Of a stretch of 39,116 nucleotides of DNA, positions 14,219-25,944 are shown piece after piece. The stretch spans positions 1-39,116 of the forward strand of contig JADLDG010000111.1 of the NCBI GenBank assembly GCA_020846775.1, read 5' to 3'. This stretch comes from Nitrospirota bacterium. GTDB taxonomy: Bacteria > Nitrospirota > 9FT-COMBO-42-15 > HDB-SIOI813. Both the position numbers and the translations under genes were made by a program. The notes below the pieces were generated by a model. It saw only the letters and a program-made list of their open reading frames with translations, was not told the origin of the DNA and did not search any database. Position 1 is the first letter of the stretch. Each line of letters begins with the position of its first letter.

Positions 14219-15706
14219 TTATCGGTACAACAACTGCCTTGCCAATGCCAGAGCCTCATCATGATTATTCAACTCACCTGCATCCTGTGCGCTCCGTATC
14301 TGCTCAAGAATACGCCCCATTTCAGGTCCTGGAACCATTCCAAGGGTCATCAGATCTCTGCCTGTAATCAGGTCTCTCCTTTCAAGCCTGTTTTTGATAA
14401 CCTCATAGTATTCCTTAATGGTTTCTTTTGACCACCTCATGAAATCTTCCCGCCACTCGGCGCTTGAATCAGGGCCTGATGTGCTTTTAATATCCGCAAT
14501 TGCAACAATGGCAGAGGGGACTGCGTCGTCTTTCATCTTCCGGAACCATCTCATCTTTGTGGCTGGTTTTACATCATGTTTCGACAGACTCAGGACGTGC
14601 AGGTGCTCGGCAATCAACAATTTTAGAAAGTCCCTGTCACGGTTTGACATTCTTAATCTCACTGCAATTTCATCCATTAGCCCTGTCCCTTTTTCGTCAT
14701 GTCTATAGAAGGTAATTCGTCCCGTATCTGGATTTACTTCACGGCAGACTGGTTTACCGACATCATGTAACAGTGCAGCTAATTTTGTAAGTGGCAGACG
14801 GTTATTCCTGCCAAGGTTGGCGGCGACTTCACCTGATAGTCCCGCCCTCACCCCTTCGCATCCGCTCAGGCCTGTCCTGAGCGAAGGCGGAGGAGCAGGC
14901 CTGTCCCTCTCCCTACTCAAGTTTCCAAAGAAAGTAGAGATGTTATTGATAATCTCCTCACAGTTTTCCATCACCAGCAAGGAGTGTTCCCAGACATCCT
15001 TATGGTGAAATGCATTCTGAGAACACCCCTTCATTGCCCTGATCTCAGGGAATATTGCCTCTAATATACCGATCTGGTCCATTTGTTTAATGAACTGAGT
15101 ACTATGTGTTGTTCCAAGGATTAATAATAACTCAGATAATATTCGTTCACCGGATACGGTCGTCAGCAGGCCAACATTTTTCCTGATAGCATCAAGGGTT
15201 AAGACCTCAATATCAAAACCTAAAACCGCAGAAAACCGGAATGCCCTTACCATCCTGAGTGGATCAGAGACTAATGTATCCTGCCGGACTGACTTTATTA
15301 TCCCATTTTTAATATCCTGAGCTCCATTCAGTGGATCCAACGGTTCCGAAATAGTGCCGTCCCTGTTAACCTCAAGCGCCATAGCATTTATTGTAAAGTC
15401 CCTCTGCATGAGGTCATCATAAATGGTCCCGCCCCTTATTTCCGCTATGTCGAGGTAGTTACTGCAGTCTTCCCTGTCAACGACACGATAGCATGGGGTA
15501 TGTGGTTTCTTCTCCATGGGAACTATCGCAGCATTATGATATGCCGCCAGATTATATGCAAAATCTCTTGCACCCTTGCATGTGAGATCTACATCTTTAG
15601 GCTGCACATTCAACATCATGTCCCGGACAGATCCGCCAATCAGAAACAACCTCGGGATGTCTTCAGGATATTTATGCAGCCATTTTTCAAGAGTTATAAG
15701 TTTCAT
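14219..15706 (-). CDS. cca: CCA-adding enzyme / poly(A) polymerase with HD domain
   Basis: A class II nucleotidyltransferase that repairs or adds the tRNA 3' CCA (or adds A residues). Residues 21-45 hold LFLIGGSVRDMMLNVQPKDVDL with the GGSVRD motif and the DVD metal site. RDFTINAMAL and DPLRMVRAFRFSAVLGF are the neck motifs. An HD domain follows (HHKDVWEHSLLVMENC, then LLHDVGKPVC and LIAEHLH). At 495 residues it is of usual length for the HD-containing group. Two stretches are odd: about 263-294 (RERDRPAPPPSLRTGLSGCE...) and about 366-375 (HVLSLSKHD) are translations of dispersed palindromic repeats inserted in frame. Both tRNAs here encode CCA, so repair or polyadenylation may be its main role. 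Confidence 0.9.
   Translation of the reverse strand: MKLITLEKWLHKYPEDIPRLFLIGGSVRDMMLNVQPKDVDLTCKGARDFAYNLAAYHNAAIVPMEKKPHTPCYRVVDREDCSNYLDIAEIRGGTIYDDLMQRDFTINAMALEVNRDGTISEPLDPLNGAQDIKNGIIKSVRQDTLVSDPLRMVRAFRFSAVLGFDIEVLTLDAIRKNVGLLTTVSGERILSELLLILGTTHSTQFIKQMDQIGILEAIFPEIRAMKGCSQNAFHHKDVWEHSLLVMENCEEIINNISTFFGNLSRERDRPAPPPSLRTGLSGCEGVRAGLSGEVAANLGRNNRLPLTKLAALLHDVGKPVCREVNPDTGRITFYRHDEKGTGLMDEIAVRLRMSNRDRDFLKLLIAEHLHVLSLSKHDVKPATKMRWFRKMKDDAVPSAIVAIADIKSTSGPDSSAEWREDFMRWSKETIKEYYEVIKNRLERRDLITGRDLMTLGMVPGPEMGRILEQIRSAQDAGELNNHDEALALARQLLYR
14820..14920. repeat. Palindromic repeat inserted in frame in cca
   Basis: The core CGCTCAGG-5 nt-CCTGAGCG pairs perfectly and is flanked by CTTCG/CGAAG on the two sides. 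It encodes the low-complexity residues 263-294 of the CCA enzyme, between the first His and the HD pair of the HD domain. A related TCAGGACAGGCCT element is at 4914. Confidence 0.65.
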
Positions 15707-15875
15707 TATTTTTCATTGACAGTTGTGCGACTCACCTGATACATTATCATTACTAACAGTACATTCTGTACAAAAGCGATCCGGAATGCAAATCCTTCCG
15801 TTACCTGATCACAAAATAAATCAGTTACTCTTATAATATTGTGCATGCCATAACGCACAGTAAGGAACGGTTATC

Positions 15876-17687
15876 ATGCTTGAGACATTACAGAAATACT
15901 TCGGCTTTAATAGTTTTTACCCGCTTCAGGAAGACATTATAAGGGACGCCTTGAACCGACTCGATGCATTTGTCCTTATGCCGACAGGCGGCGGCAAGTC
16001 CTTATGCTATCAACTCCCTGCCTTGCTATTTGATGGTTTAACCGTTGTCATATCTCCGCTGATTGCCTTAATGAAAGATCAGGTGGATGGTCTGATAGCA
16101 GATGGTATATCCGCAACATTCATAAACAGCTCGCTCAATTATAGAGAGATTGATTCGAGAAAACAGAGCTTGGCAGACAATGAAGTTAAAATCCTGTATA
16201 TCGCCCCTGAAAGACTGGTTATGCCGGAATTTCTGCAGTTCATGCAGGGCCTGAAGGTATCCATGTTTGCTATTGACGAATCACACTGCATTTCAGAATG
16301 GGGACATGACTTCAGACCTGAATACCGGCAGTTAAGCATGTTGAAAGACAAATTCCCTGGTGTACCAGTCATGGCCCTTACAGCAACTGCCACTCCAGTA
16401 GTACAGAGAGACATTATTTCTCAATTAAGGTTAGAGAATTGTAAGGTTTACACGGCAAGCTTCAACAGGAAGAATCTGTATTATCAAATCAGACCAAAAG
16501 ACAACCCATTTCGTCAGATACTCCAATATCTTGAAGAACGAAAGAAAGAATCAGGGATTATTTATTGTCAAAGCCGCAAGAGCGTTGAAGAAATTGCCCA
16601 ACGACTTCAAACCAAAGGATTCAGGGCACTCCCATACCATGCCGGTCTGACTTCTGATATAAGGACTAAAAATCAGGAACGGTTTATTCATGACGATGCT
16701 GAGATCATAGTGGCAACAATTGCATTCGGGATGGGCATAGACAAGCCTAATGTCCGGTACGTCATCCACTATGACCTGCCCAAGAGCATTGAAGGGTATT
16801 ATCAGGAAACAGGGCGTGCAGGAAGGGATGGTTTGAAGAGCGAATGTGTACTTTTTTTCAGTTATGCTGATAAATTCAAGCTCGAGCACTTCATTGAGCA
16901 GAAGGCTGATGAGAAGGAAAAACAATCTGCTTACAGACAATTACGGGAGATTATGGCCTATTGTGAAAGCAGGGTGTGCAGGAGAAAGATGTTACTGGCA
17001 TACTTCGGCGAAGACTTCGATGAACCGGACTGCGGCAATTGTGATAACTGTTTAGAACCGGGAGAAAAGTTTGACGGCACGATTGCAGCTCAAAAGATAT
17101 TATCCTGTATTTACAGGACAGGAGAACGTTTTGGAATAACTTATGTAGCAGACGTCCTGACAGGCTCCAGGAATCAGAAAATCCTTGAAAATCGTCATGA
17201 TACAATCAAGACTTATGGTGTCGGTAAAGAATATCCTAAAGAACAATGGCAGTCATTCACCCGTGAATTAATTCAAGCAGGATATTTAAAACTGGATGGA
17301 GATAAATATCCTATCCTGAAATTAAATGAAAAAAGCCGCTCGGTCTTATTCAATAATGAAATGGTGTATCTGACGAAACCGGAAGAACGGATAGAAAATC
17401 GTAAGGATGAAGAGACTAAAAAGGCGGAGATTGAGTATGATAAAACTTTATTTGAACGATTAAGAACCCTGAGAAAGACGATCGCAGACAACGAACAGAT
17501 ACCGCCATATGTCATCTTTCACGATACTGCACTAAAAGAAATGTCAACATGTTGCCCCACAAGCCTGTATGATTTCCGGAATATCAAGGGTGTTGGTGAA
17601 CAGAAACTGCAAAAATACGGAGAGATATTTGTAAAAGAGATTTCCGGCTATTTGGGGACCTATAGCTCACCCTCCCACTCCTTGTAA
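15876..17687 (+). CDS. recQ: ATP-dependent DNA helicase RecQ
   Basis: A 603-residue 3'-5' helicase for recombination and fork repair. Motif I TGGGKSLCYQLPAL starts near 37, motif II is DESHCISEWGHDFRPEY at 134-150, motif III LTATAT follows, and motif VI is GYYQETGRAGRDG. The RecQ-Ct zinc module has YCESRVCRRKMLLAYFG and DCGNCDNC (four Cys, about 363-394). A winged-helix part and a C-terminal HRDC domain (about 520-598) complete the E. coli-like layout. The 169 bases upstream, shared with the divergent cca gene, contain a GTACA-TTC-TGTAC inverted repeat (15759-15771) that might be an operator; evidence is weak. Its 3' end overlaps the convergent HD gene by 28 bases. Confidence 0.97.
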   Translation: MLETLQKYFGFNSFYPLQEDIIRDALNRLDAFVLMPTGGGKSLCYQLPALLFDGLTVVISPLIALMKDQVDGLIADGISATFINSSLNYREIDSRKQSLADNEVKILYIAPERLVMPEFLQFMQGLKVSMFAIDESHCISEWGHDFRPEYRQLSMLKDKFPGVPVMALTATATPVVQRDIISQLRLENCKVYTASFNRKNLYYQIRPKDNPFRQILQYLEERKKESGIIYCQSRKSVEEIAQRLQTKGFRALPYHAGLTSDIRTKNQERFIHDDAEIIVATIAFGMGIDKPNVRYVIHYDLPKSIEGYYQETGRAGRDGLKSECVLFFSYADKFKLEHFIEQKADEKEKQSAYRQLREIMAYCESRVCRRKMLLAYFGEDFDEPDCGNCDNCLEPGEKFDGTIAAQKILSCIYRTGERFGITYVADVLTGSRNQKILENRHDTIKTYGVGKEYPKEQWQSFTRELIQAGYLKLDGDKYPILKLNEKSRSVLFNNEMVYLTKPEERIENRKDEETKKAEIEYDKTLFERLRTLRKTIADNEQIPPYVIFHDTALKEMSTCCPTSLYDFRNIKGVGEQKLQKYGEIFVKEISGYLGTYSSPSHSL

Positions 17688-18313
17688 AACCGGTCAAGAT
17701 AATCCTCCATGTACTTATGGCGTTCTTCCGCCATCTGCCTCGCAATCCTCGTATTCATCCGGTCTTTCAGGAGAAGCAGCTTCTCATAGAAGTGATTAAT
17801 GCTGGGCCCGGTATTCTTGAAGTATGAATCCTTGCTCTGATGGAGGACCGGATCTTCTCCCGGCACATGTATCGGACGTTTTTTATACCCGCCATACGCA
17901 AAACATCGGGCTATCCCGACTGCCCCTATAGCATCAAGACGGTCTGCATCCTGAACAACCTTTCCTTCAACCGTTTGCATATCAGTCGCCACACCTGCGC
18001 CTTTGTATGACAGTGTCGCAATAATTTCGCATACGTGGTTCACAACATCCTCCGGCAGCTTCTGTTCCATCAGGATCTGTCTCGCTATTCTTGGCCCTAC
18101 CGTATCATCACCATTATGAAACTTATGGTCTGCTATATCATGCAGGAGGGCGGCAAGCTCCACTATAAACATATCACATTTCTCTTCACGTCCCAGATGC
18201 TGTGCCATCTTCCAGACACGGTAAACATGCCACCAGTCATGACCGGAGCCTTCACCCTCAAAACGTTTTTTTACTTCTTCTGCGATAGCTGCGATGACCA
18301 CATTACTATTCAT
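17660..18313 (-). CDS. HD-domain phosphohydrolase
   Basis: A 217-residue HD superfamily protein of the YedJ/YpgQ type. Metal-binding signatures are HDWWHVYRVWKMAQHLG near 24-40, ELAALLHDIADHKFHNGD near 57-74 with the HD pair, and DADRLDAIGAVGIARCFAYGG near 128-148 with the final Asp. The family hydrolyses phosphate esters or nucleotides; the exact substrate is not evident. Its stop overlaps the convergent recQ end by 28 bases, and its start lies eight bases after the GH57 stop on the same strand, so it is probably co-transcribed with that gene. Confidence 0.9.
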   Translation of the reverse strand: MNSNVVIAAIAEEVKKRFEGEGSGHDWWHVYRVWKMAQHLGREEKCDMFIVELAALLHDIADHKFHNGDDTVGPRIARQILMEQKLPEDVVNHVCEIIATLSYKGAGVATDMQTVEGKVVQDADRLDAIGAVGIARCFAYGGYKKRPIHVPGEDPVLHQSKDSYFKNTGPSINHFYEKLLLLKDRMNTRIARQMAEERHKYMEDYLDRFYKEWEGEL

Positions 18314-18321
18314 ATTTCACC

Positions 18322-20541
18322 TTATACGCACCAGCGGATTGCTTCAAACTCTTCAGTTGGCACCTCAAACGATAAGTATCCCGTCTTGGGCCACCTCTCC
18401 AATTCTTCTTCTCCACGAGATACAACCACTGCTAACTGGACTTCCTCGTTTTTTGATGCCTTAATTGATTTAAATGGTACAGCTACCTCTATTATCTCAT
18501 CTGCTGCGACCTTCTCAACGTCACGGACCTTCTTCCATTGCCCTTTTTCATCTTTCTCATACTGCACTGCAGCAGCCTTACCTGTGTGAGAGATAGCAAT
18601 TTCAATCCTGCTGGCATGCGGTTTTATTATATGGATGTTAAACGTTATCCTTCCATCATCAGTCACAGAGATAAGATTGGCGCATGAATCAAGCCGAAGA
18701 AAAAGATTGTCCAGGTCAAATCCATAGTATATTCCATACAGGATATTATCTACCTGGTGCATTGCACCACCGGTAGCCCGTGTGTCATAAACTCCTGCAG
18801 GCAGCCATTCATAATAGCTTGTAACCCTGCCGTCAATCTCCGGTTTGAGGAATGCTACCAGTTCCCGGGTCAGTTTACGCTCCCGCTCCCCTTTCAATAG
18901 TGATATCTTAAAGTGCTCAGGAGCCTCCTGGCCGAGTATTTTGTAAACACCCATAAGTTGAGCCCTGAAGAGCTCGTCAAATTTGTCGTCCATGCCTGAA
19001 TTGTGCTCTTCTCCAAACCACCAGCACCAGTCACTACCCTCGGCAATATACATCTTCTCCCACGCCTCAGCAATCTTGTCCTTATCAATTCCATCTTCTT
19101 TTTTCACTGTGGCTGTCAGAAAGTCCCTTGTCTCTGTTACAAGATCCCATGCGGAATTATCCTCTTCATGTCCGATCCATATCTTAAAATTGTGATTGAT
19201 CCAGGAACCTGGGAATAATCTTCCCATATCCCTGGCCGGAGGCTGCTCAGCAAGATAATCACCCACCCTGACAGTCTTAAACGCACTATCCCTGCTCAAC
19301 CTTTCATAAAGGCATGAAAGAAAATCATGTCCGTCATTTTTATAATGTTCCCAGGCATTCTCTCCATCCAGTATTATGGAAACCAGATGGTCGCCATCAT
19401 GCCATTCGACATTCTTTCTGATCCGGTGCAGCCGTGATACAAGGTCGTCAACGGCCTTCCTGGCGTCCCACTTGGAATATACAAAACCTATGAGGTCCGA
19501 GATCTGATGATCCCTGAAGATCATTGATAACCTGTGGCCTTTTCTTTCTATAGAGTATGGTTTATAGAGGGCCTCCGGCACAGGGTCCTCATCCGAAAGC
19601 CTTCTGTTGAACTGAACGTCCAATGACCTTGCCAGAATCTCTTCATCTGTTGCAATCCATTTTATCCCTGCCCGTCCCAAGATAGGTATAATTTCCTCAC
19701 TGACAGAGCCCTCGGATGGCCACATCCCCTGTGGAGGGGAACCAAATATACGGGTATGATATGCGACAGCATTTTCAATCTGTGCCTTTGCATCCTCAGG
19801 ATGCCTGAACCTCTTCTTAGGCAGTGATATATCGGGGATAGCAACCTTAGCAATATCTGTATCACACAGTAATGGGAGGATCGGATGATAATAGGGGGAT
19901 GCTGTTACCTCAATCTGCCCTCTTTCCATCAGCTTTTTATATTCCGGTATAATCATCCTCATCACTTCTATCTGCTTATTTATCAACTCGCACTTTTCAG
20001 TCTCAGAAAAATCTCTCCCCTTTTGAATAAGGGACTTCAGGAAAGGATCATGTTCCTTAAATATTGGATCAAACCATGCAAGATTAAACCATACCTGCAG
20101 GTCAAGAAAATCCTGTGTGGTGAACCGGCGGCATGCCTTCTCAATCGCCTGCGGGGTTAGGGAATATCCCCTTCTCTCCAGGATATCCCTGTAACGTGGA
20201 TAAACAAACAGCATATTATCCCACTGAAGTGAGAAGAAATTTGTTAATATAAATATCTTATCAGAGACAGTCAGTTCGGATGCCTGCTTAAGTGTCAGGT
20301 CCATATATTCATCAGTAGCCCCGCTGTCTGTGTATTTCAGTATCTGCTCTACTAATGACGGGACCATATTAATGGTCTGATGAATGTCCGGAAACTTTTC
20401 AAGCATTGCGACCATATCGTAATAATCTTTTATTCCATGCAGACGAACCCATGGCATTACAAACTTATCAGATAAAGGATCCAGATAATATGGCTGGTGC
20501 ATATGCCAGAGAAAGGCTATGTGTAGTGGTCTGTCCTTCAT
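18322..20541 (-). CDS. Glycoside hydrolase family 57 protein
   Basis: A 739-residue cytoplasmic alpha-glucan-active enzyme (amylase, amylopullulanase or branching-type; the specificity is not clear from sequence). GH57 conserved regions are visible: HMHQPY at 13-18, GQIEVTASPYYHPILPL, GMWPSEGSVSEEI with the probable catalytic Glu near 277, and WIATDEEILA with the probable Asp near 298. A HDGDHLVSIILDGENAWEHY block follows. The C-terminal 200 residues form a beta-rich domain (GRVTSYYEWLPAGVYDT...). No signal peptide. The HD phosphohydrolase follows and ftsB precedes by 15 bases, so it is at the tail of the eno-ftsB transcript. Confidence 0.92.
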   Translation of the reverse strand: MKDRPLHIAFLWHMHQPYYLDPLSDKFVMPWVRLHGIKDYYDMVAMLEKFPDIHQTINMVPSLVEQILKYTDSGATDEYMDLTLKQASELTVSDKIFILTNFFSLQWDNMLFVYPRYRDILERRGYSLTPQAIEKACRRFTTQDFLDLQVWFNLAWFDPIFKEHDPFLKSLIQKGRDFSETEKCELINKQIEVMRMIIPEYKKLMERGQIEVTASPYYHPILPLLCDTDIAKVAIPDISLPKKRFRHPEDAKAQIENAVAYHTRIFGSPPQGMWPSEGSVSEEIIPILGRAGIKWIATDEEILARSLDVQFNRRLSDEDPVPEALYKPYSIERKGHRLSMIFRDHQISDLIGFVYSKWDARKAVDDLVSRLHRIRKNVEWHDGDHLVSIILDGENAWEHYKNDGHDFLSCLYERLSRDSAFKTVRVGDYLAEQPPARDMGRLFPGSWINHNFKIWIGHEEDNSAWDLVTETRDFLTATVKKEDGIDKDKIAEAWEKMYIAEGSDWCWWFGEEHNSGMDDKFDELFRAQLMGVYKILGQEAPEHFKISLLKGERERKLTRELVAFLKPEIDGRVTSYYEWLPAGVYDTRATGGAMHQVDNILYGIYYGFDLDNLFLRLDSCANLISVTDDGRITFNIHIIKPHASRIEIAISHTGKAAAVQYEKDEKGQWKKVRDVEKVAADEIIEVAVPFKSIKASKNEEVQLAVVVSRGEEELERWPKTGYLSFEVPTEEFEAIRWCV

Positions 20542-20555
20542 CTATAAACCCTCTT

Positions 20556-22177
<1,622 letters not shown>

Positions 22178-22196
22178 TCAAACATCTCCTTTCAGG

Positions 22197-23630
22197 TTAA
22201 CCGTTAAGTTGTTTCTTCAACAGTTCATTCACCTTCGCCGGGTTGGCCTTTCCAGCTGACAATTTCATCACCTGTCCGACAAAAAAACCTATCAACTTAT
22301 CTTTTCCGCCCCGATACGCCTCTGCTTCCTTAGGGTTTTCGGATATAACCTGTGCTATAAACTTTTCTATTTCACCTTCATCCGTAACCTGGACAAGCCC
22401 CTTTTCTTTTACTATTGCTTCAGGATCTTTCCCCGTCCTGCACATATCTTCAAATATGGTTTTGGCTATCTTACCGCTTATTACACCTTCATCTATCATC
22501 TTTATCATCCTGGACAAATGAGGAGGTCTTACAGGAGAATCATCAATGTCCGTACCTGAAAGTTTCAGCTCCCGCAGAAGATCTCCCATTATCCAGTTGC
22601 TTAAGGCCTTCGGACTGCGGTACTCCTTTACACATTCTTCAAAATAGTTCGCAAGCGCCCTTGATGCGGTAAGTACCTGTGCATCGTATTCCGGTATATC
22701 ATAGTCGTGCACAAATCTCTCCCTCTTTTCATCAGGCAATTCCGGAAGTCTCTTTTTAATCTCCTCCTGCCATTCTGCTGAAACCTCCAGAGGGACTAGA
22801 TCCGGTTCCGGGAAATATCTGTAATCATGTGCTTCTTCTTTTGACCTCATGGAGACTGTAACTCCCCTGTCAGTATCCCACAACCTGGTTTCCTGAACAA
22901 TCCTGCCGCCACTCTCAATGACGCCTATCTGTCTGTTGATTTCATACTCCAGCGCCTTTTGTACATATCTGAAGGAATTCATATTTTTCACCTCTGCCTT
23001 AGTACCTAATGCCTTCTCTCCAGCAGGTCTTACAGATACATTAGCATCACAACGGAAACTTCCTTCCTCCATATTGCCGTCACATATTTCAAGATAGCGC
23101 ACTATTTCTCTCAGCTTCTTCAGATAGCTAACAGCATCTTCTGGAGTGCGTATATCAGGTTCACTTACAATCTCAATAAGCGGTACACCAGCCCGGTTTA
23201 AATCAACGAGACTCGAATCTGCAGAACCATCATGAATGGACTTGCCTGCATCCTCTTCCATATGTATCCTGGTCAGATTAATCTTTTTTATTCCGCCATC
23301 CGCATCTATATCAATATATCCGCCTGTTGATAAGGGAAGTTCATACTGAGATATCTGGTAACCCTTGGGGAGATCAGGATAGAAATAGTTTTTCCTCGCA
23401 AAACGGCAGTATGGCTCGATCCTGCTGTCTGTGGCAATTGCCATCATAACAGCATAATTAACCGCCTCCCTGTTCAACACAGGAAGAACTCCTGGAAGAC
23501 CAATACATACGGGACATGTCTGCGTATTTGGCAAAGCGCCGAATTTAGTGCTGCAGCCGCAGAATATCTTGGACCTGGTCCGGAGCTGGGCATGAACCTC
23601 AAGCCCTATTACTGCCTCGTATTTTTTCAT
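22197..23630 (-). CDS. gatB: Asp-tRNA(Asn)/Glu-tRNA(Gln) amidotransferase subunit B
   Basis: Subunit B of GatCAB binds and phosphorylates the mischarged tRNA. The 477-residue protein begins [15 protein letters not shown], has the zinc-site cysteines FCGCSTKFG and [10 protein letters not shown], the [18 protein letters not shown] kinase motif, [17 protein letters not shown], and the C-terminal YqeY-like helical domain ([28 protein letters not shown]). The start follows a GAAAGG Shine-Dalgarno located at the end of a ctcattgc repeat. Its presence suggests indirect Asn- or Gln-tRNA charging in this organism. Confidence 0.98.
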   Translation of the reverse strand: MKKYEAVIGLEVHAQLRTRSKIFCGCSTKFGALPNTQTCPVCIGLPGVLPVLNREAVNYAVMMAIATDSRIEPYCRFARKNYFYPDLPKGYQISQYELPLSTGGYIDIDADGGIKKINLTRIHMEEDAGKSIHDGSADSSLVDLNRAGVPLIEIVSEPDIRTPEDAVSYLKKLREIVRYLEICDGNMEEGSFRCDANVSVRPAGEKALGTKAEVKNMNSFRYVQKALEYEINRQIGVIESGGRIVQETRLWDTDRGVTVSMRSKEEAHDYRYFPEPDLVPLEVSAEWQEEIKKRLPELPDEKRERFVHDYDIPEYDAQVLTASRALANYFEECVKEYRSPKALSNWIMGDLLRELKLSGTDIDDSPVRPPHLSRMIKMIDEGVISGKIAKTIFEDMCRTGKDPEAIVKEKGLVQVTDEGEIEKFIAQVISENPKEAEAYRGGKDKLIGFFVGQVMKLSAGKANPAKVNELLKKQLNG

Positions 23631-23644
23631 TAAAAAAACCTTTC

Positions 23645-23680
23645 AACTCATTGCTCATTGCTTTGCACTCATTGCTCTTA
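23645..23680. repeat. ctcattgc tandem repeat, gatA-gatB junction
   Basis: Copies of actcattgctcattgc and cactcattgct cover the junction. On the coding strand they read GCAATGAG..., providing the last codons and stop of gatA. Related arrays lie at 28253 and 30158. Confidence 0.7.
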
Positions 23681-25124
23681 TTTTATGCCACTCAGTCGCC
23701 TGCTCATATGCATATGCTGTCTGCAATACCCTTTCTTCATCAAAGTGCCTGCCAAGTATCTGGAGTCCAACCGGCAGGTTGTCCTCCGTAAACCCGCAGG
23801 GTATGGATATCGCCGGAATCCCCGCAAGGTTTGCAGAGATTGTAAATATGTCTGACAAATACATCTGAAGAGGGTCTTCTGTCTTTTCACCAATCTTAAA
23901 GGCCGGAGTAGGGGCAGTCGGCGTCAATATTGCATCAACCCTTTCGAATGCCTTATCGAAGTCACCCTTGATGAGCGTCCGTGCCTGCTGGGCCTTCTTG
24001 TAATAAGCGTCATAATAACCTGCGCTTAGGACATAGGTCCCAAGCATTATCCTCCTCTTTACCTCTGGCCCAAAACCCTCATCCCGAGTCTTCATATACA
24101 TGTCAATCAAGTTGTCAGAATCCTTCGTCCTGAGACCATATTTTGCGCCGTCATACCGGGCCAGATTAGAGCTCGCCTCTGCCGTAGCTATTATATAATA
24201 AGTTGCAACTGCATATTCTGTATGAGGGAGAGAGATCTCTTCAATAACAGCGCCAAGCCGCTCAAATACCCTGACTGCTTCTCGCAGAGAACTGTCAACA
24301 GAAGGGTTCATACCGCTGATAAAGTACTCCCGCGGTATACCAAGTTTTAGGCCCTTTATATCTCTTCCGAGCATAGCCTTATAATCCGGCACAGGAAGGT
24401 CAGCAGATGTAGAGTCCATCGGGGCATGACCGCTTATGGCATTTAACATTATTGCACAATCAGTGACATCTTTCGTCAGCGGACCTATCTGATCAAGTGA
24501 TGACGCAAAGGCTACAAGCCCGTAACGCGACACCCGGCCATATGTAGGCTTCAGACCTACTACCCCGCAGAGGGCGGCAGGCTGACGGATAGAGCCCCCG
24601 GTATCTGAACCAAGCGATGCAATGCACTCGCCTGCGGCAACGGCAGCAGCCGAACCACCGCTTGAACCACCCGGGACCCTCGTAATATCCCACGGATTTC
24701 TGGTTACCCTGTACGATGAGTTTTCAGTGGAGGAGCCCATGGCAAACTCATCCATGTTTGTCATACCTGTATGGACATATCCCCTGGTCTTAAGTCTCTC
24801 TATAACATCAGCAGTATAGGGCGGGCGAAAACCCTGAAGAATCCTGGATGCACACGTAGTCTGAATTCCCTCCGTACACATATTATCTTTTATGGCTATT
24901 GGAATACCGGTAAGTATTGGAAAGTCTTCTTTATCATGAATTATCCGGTCAGATGTTTTAGCCTGCTCAAACGCCTTATCGGCACATAATAATACATATG
25001 CCCTGACCTTATCCTCAACTTCATCAATGCGCGAGAAGACAGATTCTGTTATTTCCTTTGCTGACACCTCCTTTTTCTTCAGGAGATCGTGCAGTTCATG
25101 TATGGTAAGTTTATAGAGGTCCAT
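23655..25124 (-). CDS. gatA: Asp-tRNA(Asn)/Glu-tRNA(Gln) amidotransferase subunit A
   Basis: The glutaminase subunit of GatCAB, 489 residues. The amidase catalytic triad is visible: Lys79 in [10 protein letters not shown], the cis-Ser in [15 protein letters not shown] (Ser154), and the nucleophile in [13 protein letters not shown] (Ser178). The C-terminal residues RAMSAKQ and the stop are encoded by a ctcattgc-type repeat, so the natural terminus may have been extended or replaced. panD lies just upstream on the same strand with 14 bases between, separating gatA from gatC. Confidence 0.98.
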   Translation of the reverse strand: MDLYKLTIHELHDLLKKKEVSAKEITESVFSRIDEVEDKVRAYVLLCADKAFEQAKTSDRIIHDKEDFPILTGIPIAIKDNMCTEGIQTTCASRILQGFRPPYTADVIERLKTRGYVHTGMTNMDEFAMGSSTENSSYRVTRNPWDITRVPGGSSGGSAAAVAAGECIASLGSDTGGSIRQPAALCGVVGLKPTYGRVSRYGLVAFASSLDQIGPLTKDVTDCAIMLNAISGHAPMDSTSADLPVPDYKAMLGRDIKGLKLGIPREYFISGMNPSVDSSLREAVRVFERLGAVIEEISLPHTEYAVATYYIIATAEASSNLARYDGAKYGLRTKDSDNLIDMYMKTRDEGFGPEVKRRIMLGTYVLSAGYYDAYYKKAQQARTLIKGDFDKAFERVDAILTPTAPTPAFKIGEKTEDPLQMYLSDIFTISANLAGIPAISIPCGFTEDNLPVGLQILGRHFDEERVLQTAYAYEQATEWHKIRAMSAKQ

Positions 25125-25138
25125 CTTGATTAGTCTCT

Positions 25139-25501
25139 CTATATATCCCCTATTCTCTTGATTTTATTTTTCTCATCCACAATTATTATCTTTGGTTTGA
25201 ACGCCTTCATCTCTTCCTCATTGAAAGACTCGTAGCAGAATATAACGATCTTGTCACCAACAATCCCTTTTCTTGCAGTTGGACCATTGAGGCAGACCTG
25301 ACCGCTCCCATTAGGGCCCGGTATTACATAAGTCTCAAACCTTTCCCCATTATGCAGATTAGACACCATAACCTGTTCATAGGGAAGAATACCTGCAGCC
25401 TTAATGAGATCTTCATCAATAGTTATACTACCTTCATAGGATAAATTTGCTTCAGTTACAGTAGCCCTGTGGATCTTTGCCCTCAACATCACCCTTAACA
25501 A
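25139..25501 (-). CDS. panD: Aspartate 1-decarboxylase
   Basis: Makes beta-alanine for pantothenate and CoA. The 120-residue proenzyme matches the family length. Self-cleavage between Gly24 and Ser25 (YEGSITID) yields the pyruvoyl group; Lys9 in [11 protein letters not shown] and the [17 protein letters not shown] block are conserved. It sits between gatC and gatA, an unusual place; spacing is short on both sides (20 and 14 bases), so all should be co-transcribed. Confidence 0.96.
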   Translation of the reverse strand: MLRVMLRAKIHRATVTEANLSYEGSITIDEDLIKAAGILPYEQVMVSNLHNGERFETYVIPGPNGSGQVCLNGPTARKGIVGDKIVIFCYESFNEEEMKAFKPKIIIVDEKNKIKRIGDI

Positions 25502-25521
25502 GTTAAACCTCCCTTTTAAAT

Positions 25522-25809
25522 TTACTCTATCACCTTCGGTACCCTGAAAAATTCCTCTGTCCTGTCCGGTGCATTACCAAGCGCCTTTTCCCTATCAAGA
25601 GATATTTTAACCTCATCCTCCCGAAGGACATTTTTAATCGGCAGGACATGAGATGTGGGATCAATATTTTTTGTATCAAGTTCATTCAACTTCTCTACAT
25701 ATGTCAGGATATTGCTAAGCTGACCAGTGAGGGTATCTATCTCCTCATCTCTCAGTGCCAGCCGGGCTAATTTAGCAACATGCTCTACTTCTTTGCGTGT
25801 TATTTTCAA
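25522..25809 (-). CDS. gatC: Asp-tRNA(Asn)/Glu-tRNA(Gln) amidotransferase subunit C
   Basis: The small GatCAB subunit that wraps GatA and GatB together. I start it at TTG 25809, giving MKITRKEVEHVAKLARLAL, the usual N-terminus; the upstream GTG at 25821 overlaps the Shine-Dalgarno AAAGG and is therefore less likely. The protein is 95 residues with the family helix TRKEVEHVAKLARLAL, YVEKLNELDTKNIDPTSHV and the C-terminal NAPDRTEEFFRVPKVIE. The ribosome-binding site lies at the end of the C-rich repeat just upstream. Confidence 0.93.
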   Translation of the reverse strand: MKITRKEVEHVAKLARLALRDEEIDTLTGQLSNILTYVEKLNELDTKNIDPTSHVLPIKNVLREDEVKISLDREKALGNAPDRTEEFFRVPKVIE

Positions 25810-25824
25810 CTGGAAATGCACCTT

Positions 25825-25932
25825 TCAAATCCCCCCTTACCCCCCTTTTCCAAAGGGGGGAATCTTATTTCTCCCTCTGAAAACGGGGGATCTCGTTTCC
25901 CCCTTTGGAAAAGGGGGTTTGAGGGGGATTTT
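25825..25932. repeat. C-rich imperfect palindrome, copy 1 (uvrD-gatC gap)
   Basis: The ends AAATCCCCCCTTACCCCCC and AAGGGGGTTTGAGGGGGATT are inverted relatives, with further CCCCTTTGGAAAAGGGG-like hairpins inside. The left end is nearly identical to copy 2 at 28131. The edge carries GAAAGG, used as the gatC Shine-Dalgarno. Confidence 0.75.
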
Positions 25933-25944
25933 CTATAACAATTC

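Noticed and set aside
15759-15771. GTACA-TTC-TGTAC upstream of recQ as an SOS box
   Set aside because: Short inverted repeat not matching a known LexA consensus; left as a remark only.
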